In this document: positions 57,477 through 64,000 of the stretch, in pieces
Position numbering within the stretch: position 1 is the stretch's first letter
Layout: every line of letters begins with the position of its first letter
DNA from: Fodinibius salicampi
GTDB taxonomy: Bacteria; Bacteroidota; Rhodothermia; Balneolales; Balneolaceae
NCBI RefSeq assembly: GCF_039545095.1
Contig: NZ_BAABRS010000001.1
Span: 806,001-870,000, forward strand
DNA: 64,000 nucleotides
Reading direction: 5' to 3'
Notes under the pieces: generated by a model
What the model was told of the DNA's origin: nothing
The model's input: only the letters and a program-made list of their open reading frames with translations
Databases searched by the model: none
Position numbers and translations under genes: made by a program

Positions 57477-59231
57477 ATGAGGCTATTTAAGAATTACAAC
57501 TATCAGTTACTTCCGTTTTACTCAATACTCATCCTTTGCCTGACGATCAGTGCTAATGGAACTCTTATAGCACAAGACGCCACCTTTGATGAGGCATTGG
57601 ACCATTACGAGAACGAAGAGTATGCCCAGGCTGCAAATCTATTTGACAAGGTCCACAACACACGAGGCTTGCTTTTTGCAGGAAAAGCCTATTTTGGCAT
57701 GAAAGATTTTGCTACGGCTGAAAGTCGCCTCCTTCAGCTTAAAGAAAACACTGATCTTACTCCTCTTCTCGTAGAAGCCGATTATACCCTTAGTCTTATC
57801 TATTTCAAACAGAAAAATTATTCTGATGCCCTTATAACTCTTTATGATCTGTCTGAACAGGAAAATCATCCGGAAGTTGCATCACAAAGCAGCTACTTTT
57901 ATGAAGATTTACTTAAATTCCTGACCTTCGAACAACGGAACGAGATCATGGATCAGGCAGATAATGAAACCATCCTATTTGATCTCACTTCCAGCGCAAT
58001 GGGACGAGTAGAGTATAATGACGCGAAGGTGCTTTTTGCAAAATTACGCAATAATACAAGAGATATCCCCTCTTCTGAATTAGAAGAACTCTCTTCGATT
58101 CTTGAACGTAAAACAGAATATCAGCAATTAAGTGATAAAAGGTCATTAGAGGTTCCTGATAACTTTACCTATAATATTGGAGTGGCTTTACCCGCTTATT
58201 CAAACGACACGGATAACTATAGAGTAGCACAGGGATTATACCTGGGTTATACCCTTGCTGTAGAAGAGTTTAATAAAGAGCAAAATTTCAACACGAGACT
58301 TACCTATCAGAATACCGGCATTGAAGTAGATTCTGCACGACAGGCCCTAGAAACTCTTTCAACTATTGCGGGTGTAGATGCCGTCATTGGACCTCTATAC
58401 TCTGAACGTGCCCAATCAATGGCGAAAGTAACCGATAAGTATAAAGTACCTGTTGTCGCTCCTTTGGCAAATGCTTCTGCTATTGCCGAAGAAAGCGAAT
58501 ACATCTACCAGGCAAATCCTACCTTTGAGGTTCATGGTAAAAATATGGCTCACTTTGCCTTCGATGAATTAGAGCTGAATAAAGTGGCTATCATTGCTCA
58601 ACAGGGATCACTCGGGGAATTATCTGCCCGGGCATTCCGGGATGAGTGGGAAGAGTTGGGGGGAGAAGTGCCCTACTATTTTATTGAAGATCTTGCTGGA
58701 CGTGGACATATTCTCTCTAAATATACGCGTTATTTTAAGGAAGAGCGTGACCCGACGGTTGAATCTGCAGTATCAGCAGTATATGCCCCTTTTACCGGGA
58801 ATACATCTTCGGCCCTTATTGATCTTTTATTAGGTCAATTAAATACCAATGAAAGTACTGTTACAGTATTAGGGTCTCAGCAATGGGCCAACACTAATGT
58901 TTCCTCCGGCAAGATTGGCAAACGACCGGTATATTTTACTGAAAGCTTTTACACAAACCCGAATAATTCAGAAATTAATTCTTTCAAAGCAAAATTCCGG
59001 CGACGGTTTGATCGTCCGGCTAATCGTTTTGCAATGATTGGTTATGACACCACCACTTTTTTATTGAAGGCACTCAAAGAAGCTGTAAACCCAGCTAAGC
59101 TTCAAGAAGCATTAAAAAAGCAGCCCATACATCGTGGACTCATTACGAACATTGAATTCAAGGATACCAATATTAATCAACAGTTGATGATCTTTAGGTT
59201 AACAAACGAGGGCAGTCATCCTATAAACTAA
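57477..59231 (+). CDS. TPR plus periplasmic-binding-protein-like (LpoA/PBP1-type) secreted protein
   Basis: The 584-residue protein has a signal peptide (residues 1-32), a helical TPR-like region (about 35-200; FDEALDHYENEEYAQAANLF) and a type I periplasmic-binding fold (about 205-570; NIGVALPAYSNDTDNY, VDAVIGPLYSERAQSM, VPVVAPLANAS). The layout resembles LppC/LpoA proteins, which activate penicillin-binding proteins, and ABC-transporter binding proteins of the LivJ kind. No permease genes are adjacent, so a structural or regulatory role at the envelope seems more likely than transport. It lies 40 nt after guaA and converges on mltG. Confidence 0.78.
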   Translation: MRLFKNYNYQLLPFYSILILCLTISANGTLIAQDATFDEALDHYENEEYAQAANLFDKVHNTRGLLFAGKAYFGMKDFATAESRLLQLKENTDLTPLLVEADYTLSLIYFKQKNYSDALITLYDLSEQENHPEVASQSSYFYEDLLKFLTFEQRNEIMDQADNETILFDLTSSAMGRVEYNDAKVLFAKLRNNTRDIPSSELEELSSILERKTEYQQLSDKRSLEVPDNFTYNIGVALPAYSNDTDNYRVAQGLYLGYTLAVEEFNKEQNFNTRLTYQNTGIEVDSARQALETLSTIAGVDAVIGPLYSERAQSMAKVTDKYKVPVVAPLANASAIAEESEYIYQANPTFEVHGKNMAHFAFDELELNKVAIIAQQGSLGELSARAFRDEWEELGGEVPYYFIEDLAGRGHILSKYTRYFKEERDPTVESAVSAVYAPFTGNTSSALIDLLLGQLNTNESTVTVLGSQQWANTNVSSGKIGKRPVYFTESFYTNPNNSEINSFKAKFRRRFDRPANRFAMIGYDTTTFLLKALKEAVNPAKLQEALKKQPIHRGLITNIEFKDTNINQQLMIFRLTNEGSHPIN

Positions 59232-59249
59232 TAATGGACTCCTTCCCTC

Positions 59250-60320
59250 TTATTCGCTTCTATTATTATTATTCCTTTCCCGCTCCTCTTTAAGGCGATA
59301 TTGCTCATTTAGCCATTGCCTCCATTCAGCACTTTTGCGTTTATGTTCCTCAAAAGTTTCTGAAAAATTATGGTTCCCTTCTGGAGCCGCAACCATATAA
59401 AGATAATCATGCTCTTCTGGAAATAAAGCCGCTTCTATAGAGCTCTGAGAAGGATTAGTAATAGGCCCCGGCGGTAATCCCTCATGTAGATAGGTATTAT
59501 ATGGATGTTCAACTTTGTAGTCTTCATACAATAATCTCCGGCGCTCTCCTACCGCGTAATTCACTGTCGGGTCAGCCTGCAGCCTCATTCCCCTATTCAA
59601 ACGATTCCAGTATAACCCACTAATAGTTTTTTTCTCATCATTCTGACTCGCCTCCCATTCGATAATTGAAGCCAGAATGATCGCTTCATTCATCGTAATA
59701 TCTAGCTCATCTAGTCGCTCTCTATACTGTTCGGTAACCTTCTGATTAAAAGTTTTAAAAATACGTTCCACTACTTGTTCGGATGAGGCTGTCCAGTAAA
59801 AGGAATATGAATCAGGATAAAGATGTCCGATGACTTCTGTTGTATCTATGCCATGTTCTGCCAAAAATGTAGAATCACTTAAGGTTTGGCTTAACGCAAG
59901 AGAATCAAAACGGAAGGATTGATATATCCTTTTTTTAACATCCCAAGGAGGCCGGCCAGGTAATAGTGTAAATTGTATAGGGTCCTGAAGTCCCCGCCCC
60001 ATTCTTGAGAATAGCTCATTATATGAAGTGCCTTCCTCAATACGATAATGCCCCGCCTGAAAACGCCGCCACCGAAGAGTATTGATAGCCCAGTTAAATT
60101 CCTGAATATCCTCAATCAATCCTTTCTCCGTTAGAATTTCTTCCAGTTTTTCCGGACTGTGTTCATCATCCAGATACAGATCAACTAGCTCATCAGTATC
60201 CAAAGCAGGGTCTTGATAAAGGCGTGTCCAGCGGGATTCACCAACCAAGAATACAGCTATACCGAAGAGAAGAACTGCTATCAGGATCTCCTTAGAGATA
60301 TGTCTATTATTTTGTGGCAA
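59250..60320 (-). CDS. mltG: Endolytic murein transglycosylase MltG
   Basis: The 356-residue protein has one N-terminal membrane helix (about 10-26), a LysM-like region (about 40-100) and a YceG catalytic domain. The catalytic glutamate sits in LASIIEWEASQ. NRLNRGMRLQADPTVNYAVG and PYNTYLHEGLPPGPITNP are the other family landmarks. MltG cuts growing glycan strands and acts as a terminase at the inner membrane. It follows the BI-1-like gene by 13 nt and its stop faces that of the LpoA-like gene with 18 nt between. Confidence 0.94.
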   Translation of the reverse strand: MPQNNRHISKEILIAVLLFGIAVFLVGESRWTRLYQDPALDTDELVDLYLDDEHSPEKLEEILTEKGLIEDIQEFNWAINTLRWRRFQAGHYRIEEGTSYNELFSRMGRGLQDPIQFTLLPGRPPWDVKKRIYQSFRFDSLALSQTLSDSTFLAEHGIDTTEVIGHLYPDSYSFYWTASSEQVVERIFKTFNQKVTEQYRERLDELDITMNEAIILASIIEWEASQNDEKKTISGLYWNRLNRGMRLQADPTVNYAVGERRRLLYEDYKVEHPYNTYLHEGLPPGPITNPSQSSIEAALFPEEHDYLYMVAAPEGNHNFSETFEEHKRKSAEWRQWLNEQYRLKEERERNNNNRSE

Positions 60321-60333
60321 TGAACAATCTCCG

Positions 60334-61053
60334 CTATCGTCGCTGCAATTTGGAAAGTAATCTTAGCAGCTCGATATAAAGCCATACAAGCGTAATCATA
60401 AGCCCAAATGAAGTATACCACTCGAAATACTTTGGTGCGTTAGATGCAACCCCTTGATCGATCATATCAAAATCGAGGACAAGATTAAGGGCTGCTACTC
60501 CGACAATAATCAGGCTGAAACCGATCCCCATCAATCCGCTGCCATGAATAAGGCTTATATTAATCCCAAAAAAGCTAAGCACAATACTGGCAATATATAC
60601 CAAAGCGATTCCCCCGGTAGCAGCCACAACTCCCATACGAAATTTTTGGGTAACCTTAATAAGTCCCGATCGGTATGCCATAAGCATAGCGGCGAAAGTT
60701 CCTAACGTTAATAGTACTGCATTAAAAACAATACCATCGTACATGTTCGCATATTGCAGGGAAATTCCTCCTAAAAAAAGTCCTTCAAGTCCGGCATAGA
60801 CAGGGGCGGTAACGGGCGACCATTCCTTTTTAAAGACAGTAGCAATAGCAACGATAAATCCTCCGATAGCTCCTCCCCAAATAAACAAGGGGGTGGGTTG
60901 ATACCAACTGATAGAAGCCCCTAACAGTAAAATGAGAAATAAAGCTACAGTTTTATTTATAGTACCGCTTAATGTCATACTCCCTTCGCCAGGAGATACA
61001 CGTGCTGCTTCTTGAAAGGTCTTTTTTGTTAGCGTTGGATTCGCTGTTCTCAT
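60334..61053 (-). CDS. Bax inhibitor-1/YccA-family membrane protein
   Basis: The 239-residue protein has about seven hydrophobic helices after a 30-residue polar N-terminus. Its C-terminal half reads FDMIDQGVASNAPKYFEWYT then LMITLVWLYIELLRLLSKL, the ending of the YccA/BI-1 group. These proteins are proposed calcium-leak or membrane quality-control proteins. The role here is unknown. The gene is the promoter-proximal partner of mltG, with 13 nt between. Confidence 0.88.
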   Translation of the reverse strand: MRTANPTLTKKTFQEAARVSPGEGSMTLSGTINKTVALFLILLLGASISWYQPTPLFIWGGAIGGFIVAIATVFKKEWSPVTAPVYAGLEGLFLGGISLQYANMYDGIVFNAVLLTLGTFAAMLMAYRSGLIKVTQKFRMGVVAATGGIALVYIASIVLSFFGINISLIHGSGLMGIGFSLIIVGVAALNLVLDFDMIDQGVASNAPKYFEWYTSFGLMITLVWLYIELLRLLSKLQRR

Positions 61054-61282
61054 AAATAAAGTTAGTTTATAATTCAGGCCAAATATAGCATCTGTTTGCT
61101 AAGAATAACAACCGAACCGGTAAAATAATTTATTTGGAAAAACTTGTAACAATATCTTTTTACTCACGTATATATTTATGTCATACATTATTTCTAAACG
61201 TTATCTGTGATATAAAACAGAAGTTCATTGGATTTATAATGCAAATGAATAAGATACCACTTATTCTACTAGCCATAATCTA

Positions 61283-61369
61283 ATGAATAACGATTTGGAA
61301 CAAGAACTTTTGGACGCTCCTATGTCCAAATGCCCTAAAGAAGCCAGGCCCTCAGTCTTGACCGATTGA
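61283..61369 (+). CDS. Possible 28-residue leader peptide overlapping a terminator
   Basis: ATG 61283 opens a 28-codon frame whose peptide ends KCPKEARPSVLTD. Its start overlaps the TAA of a preceding 14-codon hydrophobic frame (61239-61283, MQMNKIPLILLAII) as TAATG, a coupling signal. Its last codons form the left arm of the terminator stem and its stop lies in the right arm. It could be a regulatory leader peptide for the downstream receptor gene. Expression is unproven, and a chance frame of this size is possible. Confidence 0.4.
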   Translation: MNNDLEQELLDAPMSKCPKEARPSVLTD

Positions 61370-61379
61370 GGGCCTTTTT
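61347..61379 (+). terminator. Intrinsic terminator (possible attenuator) before the TonB receptor gene
   Basis: GGCCCTCA and TGAGGGCC form a perfect 8-bp GC-rich stem around a 12-base loop, followed at once by TTTTTATTTTTT. It points rightward, 79 nt before the GTG start of the receptor. No ordinary plus-strand gene lies upstream that it would terminate, so attenuation of the receptor transcript, or the end of a short RNA, is likely. Confidence 0.85.
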
Positions 61380-61458
61380 ATTTTTTGAGTTCCCAAAACT
61401 ATTCCCTATATATTTTGGTTCATAAGTTAGCCTGAACCTATAACTTAAAATTCAAACA

Positions 61459-63513
61459 GTGCTGATTAACCATAGCTCATCTAATTCAGTTCATTTACTA
61501 TTAATATTTACATTTCTCTTAATCGGATTACATTCAACTTCTTTTGCCCAGCAGCAGGATGACAGTCTACGTGTAGAGCTCGATCCTATTAACGTTACAG
61601 CTATTCGTTCCACTATTGGGGTAGCCGATGCTCCCCTATCGCTTCGGGTAAGTAGCAAAGATCTTGAGACTATTAATCACAGTGCTTCTCTTTCATTGAA
61701 AAGCATAGGTGATGATTTACCCGGACTCTGGATTGGAGACAGGCAAAACTATGCCCTTGGAGAACGAATGACCATCAGGGGAATTGGTTGGAGGGCCCAG
61801 TTTGGCGTACGGGGAATGCAGGTTATTCTCAACGATATGCCTCTTACTATAGCCGACGGACAAGCTATGACAAATATCATTGATCCCGCTTTTATAAGGC
61901 GGGCAGAACTTATCCGCGGTCCGGCGGCCACATACTGGGGAAACAGCAGTGGCGGGGTACTGTATCTCTCTTCTATCCCAAACTACGGCCCTGGTACCCA
62001 TGGACGATTTCGTACGATGGCAGGATCGTTTGGTACATATAAACAGGAAGGGGAAGTTTCCTTTTCCTCAGAAAATCACCAACTCTCCGCCTATACCAGT
62101 TATTTAACCTCTGACGGTTTTCGTGACTATAGCGCCGTAGAAATGTTGCGATCAGGCATTACCGGTTCGGTGAACCTGACCTCAAAAAGCGAACTAAAGT
62201 ACCAGGCTGCAGGTATTTTGATGCCAAAAGCACAACACCCCAGTAGTCTGAGCAAACAGGATGCACGAGAAAACCCCACGATGGCAAGTTCCTATTTTGA
62301 AAGTGCCCAGGCCGGTAAAGAAATTTCACAGGGTCAAGCCGGATTGAGTTACATTCTGGACACTTCAGTAGGAACACTCAATGTAACAGGGTACGGAATC
62401 TACCGTGACCTTCATAATCCCCTGCCCTTTGGCATTATCACGGTTGACCGAAAAGTAGGCGGCCTTCGTGCCACACTGGATCACACCCTTAACCAATTCG
62501 ATTTGCAGTGGGGTGGTGAAATTAAATTCCAAAATGATGACCGGGTGGAATATGATCATGCCGGAGGAGGAGAACGCGGAGATATTACCGTGGATCAGGT
62601 AGAAAAAGTACATAACCAGGCCTTGTTTATGAACTGGAACTATAGTCTGGGCGGTGTAAATGTTTTAGGAGGTATTCGTTACGACCGGATGAACTTTTCT
62701 ACCGATGCCCCCAGTCGGGATCAGTCAGGTGAACGTACATTTGATTCAGTTAGTCCAAGTATAGGGTTAAGCTATCAACCACAATCCTATACTCTTTACA
62801 CTAATTTAAGCACCTCCTTCCAGGCACCAACGACTACAGAACTTGTTAACCGACCAGGCGGAGGCAATGGATTCAATCCCGATCTAAAACCCGAAAGCAC
62901 CGTAGGACTTGAAGCCGGAATTCGAAGTAACGGTTCAAATCAATTTGAGTATGATGTAGCAGCTTATCACTTGTGGATCTATGATCTCCTTTTCCCCTAC
63001 CAGCTGGAAGACGGAGGGGCGACCTTCTATCGCAATCAGGGAGAAACGTCACACCTGGGAGTGGAGGGCTATATCGGTTACCAGATGGGAAGAAACTGGG
63101 AAATAACGGCTACAGCCAATATTATGGCAGCAGAATTTAAGCAGGCTCAAACTCTTGATAACGAGTCTCTGGAAGGCAACACCATACCGGGTATCCCGAG
63201 ACACAGGCTTAATTCAACTCTTCGCTGGTCTCCTGATAATTTCTTAGGTACCCTCTCCTATGAGTATGCCAGCAGCCATCCGGTTAACAACCTTAACACA
63301 GAACAAAATGATGCCTATAATGTTTTGGACCTGAAAATAAGTTATCAATTGACTTTTCGGGAAAATGGGATAATGCTTCAGCCCTTTGTTAATATCAATA
63401 ACCTGCTTGATGAACGCTACAATGGCTCTGTAGCCATCAATAATCCCGGTAACCGATTCTATGAGCCCGCACCGGGACGTAATTGGCAGGGAGGTCTTTC
63501 CGTCAATTTTTAG
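61459..63513 (+). CDS. TonB-dependent outer-membrane receptor
   Basis: The 684-residue protein starts at GTG 61459, with a signal peptide ending SFAQQ. A plug domain spans about 45-165 (LPGLWIGDRQNYALGERMTI, RGPAATYWGNSSGGVLYL). A 22-strand type barrel carries the usual late motifs LSTSFQAPTTTELVNRPGG and FVNINNLLDERYNGSVAINN, ending in SVNF. It lacks the SusC-type N-terminal extension and has no SusD partner, so a siderophore, metal chelate or cofactor is more likely than an oligosaccharide. The ligand cannot be named. The leader with short frames and a terminator suggests regulated expression. Confidence 0.93.
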   Translation: MLINHSSSNSVHLLLIFTFLLIGLHSTSFAQQQDDSLRVELDPINVTAIRSTIGVADAPLSLRVSSKDLETINHSASLSLKSIGDDLPGLWIGDRQNYALGERMTIRGIGWRAQFGVRGMQVILNDMPLTIADGQAMTNIIDPAFIRRAELIRGPAATYWGNSSGGVLYLSSIPNYGPGTHGRFRTMAGSFGTYKQEGEVSFSSENHQLSAYTSYLTSDGFRDYSAVEMLRSGITGSVNLTSKSELKYQAAGILMPKAQHPSSLSKQDARENPTMASSYFESAQAGKEISQGQAGLSYILDTSVGTLNVTGYGIYRDLHNPLPFGIITVDRKVGGLRATLDHTLNQFDLQWGGEIKFQNDDRVEYDHAGGGERGDITVDQVEKVHNQALFMNWNYSLGGVNVLGGIRYDRMNFSTDAPSRDQSGERTFDSVSPSIGLSYQPQSYTLYTNLSTSFQAPTTTELVNRPGGGNGFNPDLKPESTVGLEAGIRSNGSNQFEYDVAAYHLWIYDLLFPYQLEDGGATFYRNQGETSHLGVEGYIGYQMGRNWEITATANIMAAEFKQAQTLDNESLEGNTIPGIPRHRLNSTLRWSPDNFLGTLSYEYASSHPVNNLNTEQNDAYNVLDLKISYQLTFRENGIMLQPFVNINNLLDERYNGSVAINNPGNRFYEPAPGRNWQGGLSVNF

Positions 63514-63537
63514 TTGGTATTTTAAATTATTCTAACT

Positions 63538-63591
63538 TTATCCGTCTGTTAAAATGAGTATTTTATTTTACATTATTTAACAGACGGATAA
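63538..63591. repeat. Perfect 16-bp inverted repeat just before the last gene
   Basis: TTATCCGTCTGTTAAA at 63538-63553 and TTTAACAGACGGATAA at 63576-63591 are exactly complementary with a 22-nt AT-rich spacer. The right arm ends 3 nt before the ATG at 63595, so an RNA hairpin would cover the ribosome-binding region. It may also end the receptor transcript, although there is no T run. Confidence 0.75.
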
Positions 63592-63594
63592 GCC

Positions 63595-64000
63595 ATGATT
63601 AAAAAGCTATTCTTGCTCTTTATCATTATAGGTGCAGGGTATTATTATTGGACTACGCGTCCAATTTCTCACGGCCCGGGTATTGTTGCACCCGATGCTC
63701 CCGTACAAAGAGATATCCCAAAAGTTCCGGATATTTCTTATAAAGATTTTACACTGGATCCAAAGGCTGAGATTCAACTCGAATCTCGTATCCTCTCTAT
63801 CAAAAGATACAGTGATATTTACACAGACCTCACCAAAACTGACGTTGTTTTTGGGTGGGGGGCAATGTCAGATGAAGAAAATCTGACCTCCCTTTTCGTT
63901 GGTCAGGAAGACCGTACATTATCTTTAAAAATTGCGAACCCTCCTATTGATCCTCCAGAAATATGGACGCACATATCCAATATGCATCTTATCCCATCAA
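63595..64000 (+). CDS. Small membrane-anchored protein of unknown function (C-terminus beyond window)
   Basis: ATG 63595 opens a frame that stays open to the right edge for 135 codons. It begins MIKKLFLLFIIIGAGYYYW, an uncleaved N-terminal membrane helix, then SHGPGIVAPDAPVQRDIPKV and a soluble part with DVVFGWGAMSDEENL. I do not recognise a named family. The pattern, a short anchor with a mixed alpha/beta extracytoplasmic domain, is that of a periplasmic protein. A shorter frame at 63632-63886 in another phase is not the gene. The stop is outside the window. Confidence 0.7.
   Translation, partial: MIKKLFLLFIIIGAGYYYWTTRPISHGPGIVAPDAPVQRDIPKVPDISYKDFTLDPKAEIQLESRILSIKRYSDIYTDLTKTDVVFGWGAMSDEENLTSLFVGQEDRTLSLKIANPPIDPPEIWTHISNMHLIPS

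Larger units (their letters stand above)
61054..61458. promoter_or_regulatory. 405-bp leader region upstream of the TonB receptor
   Basis: The left part should hold the divergent promoter for the BI-1/mltG pair. The right part contains two short overlapping frames (61239-61283 and 61283-61369) and then an intrinsic terminator at 61347-61379, all before the receptor start at 61459. The arrangement is that of a transcription attenuator, discussed in the findings. Confidence 0.55.

Noticed and set aside
57437-57490. 17-codon frame (MTEQNELKEVKVFYEAI) between guaA and the LpoA-like gene
   Set aside because: It is very short and overlaps the next gene's start in another frame. It could couple translation, but nothing supports it as a gene.
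63632-63886. 84-codon frame at the right edge
   Set aside because: It overlaps, in another phase, the better frame starting at ATG 63595, which has a membrane anchor and stays open to the edge.
1-64000. tRNA or rRNA genes
   Set aside because: I scanned intergenic gaps for T-loop-like GTTCRANNC sequences with matching acceptor stems and saw none. This by-eye scan could miss one; a covariance-model search would settle it.

Overview
This 64-kb window looks like chromosomal DNA from a marine or halophilic member of the Bacteroidota/Balneolota group. The reasons are a SusC/SusD pair under ECF sigma/FecR control, a sufBCDS-nfu-sufA-DUF2480 cluster, large periplasmic-propeller sensor kinases, moderate-to-low GC, and few strong Shine-Dalgarno sequences. 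Balneolaceae is my best guess, from gene content only. I saw no rRNA, tRNA, CRISPR array, prophage or intact insertion sequence.

Left part (1-17 kb). On the minus strand an ECF sigma factor, a FecR anti-sigma factor, a SusC-type receptor with an N-terminal STN signalling domain, and a SusD lipoprotein cut by the window edge form a nutrient-uptake and surface-signalling locus. A CstA-type peptide/pyruvate transporter follows, then a seven-gene SUF iron-sulfur assembly operon (sufB, sufC, sufD, sufS, nfu, sufA, DUF2480). A CcdA/DsbD-like membrane protein is divergent from sufB.

16.7-24.6 kb, minus strand. A tightly packed operon runs greA, ugd, UDP-glucuronate decarboxylase, NUDIX, an outer-membrane beta-barrel, a lipoprotein with a catalytically dead caspase-like domain, and an EamA transporter. 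A dodecin gene lies upstream. The barrel and pseudo-caspase pair is one of the most unusual parts of the window.

24.8-38.2 kb. A mixed segment: metG, a frameshifted 6-bladed-propeller lipoprotein, a gamma-glutamylcyclotransferase-like protein, a methyltransferase, an MscS channel, a two-gene kinase module whose second gene has an in-frame TAG, an ACT-domain malic enzyme, a matrixin-type metalloprotease lipoprotein, and a frameshifted isochorismatase-family hydrolase. Three interrupted genes within about 11 kb is noteworthy. It is either real decay or local sequence error.

38.2-51.2 kb, minus strand. A signalling island of five large histidine kinases: two nearly equal-length propeller/Y_Y_Y kinases, two MASE2-like membrane kinases and one REC-HisKA-HATPase-REC hybrid. 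Four share the same unusual H-box (LHNxGNxLNSV). One MASE2-type member has lost the ATP-binding N and G1 boxes and looks like a pseudokinase. No DNA-binding response regulator is present.

51.5-64 kb. Housekeeping genes: a sodium-dependent transporter, efp, accB, accC, gcvH, guaA, a TPR plus periplasmic-binding-protein-like gene, and the convergent BI-1/mltG pair. After these come a TonB-dependent receptor, preceded by tiny overlapping ORFs that run into an intrinsic terminator (a possible attenuator), and a truncated small membrane protein preceded by a perfect 16-bp inverted repeat.
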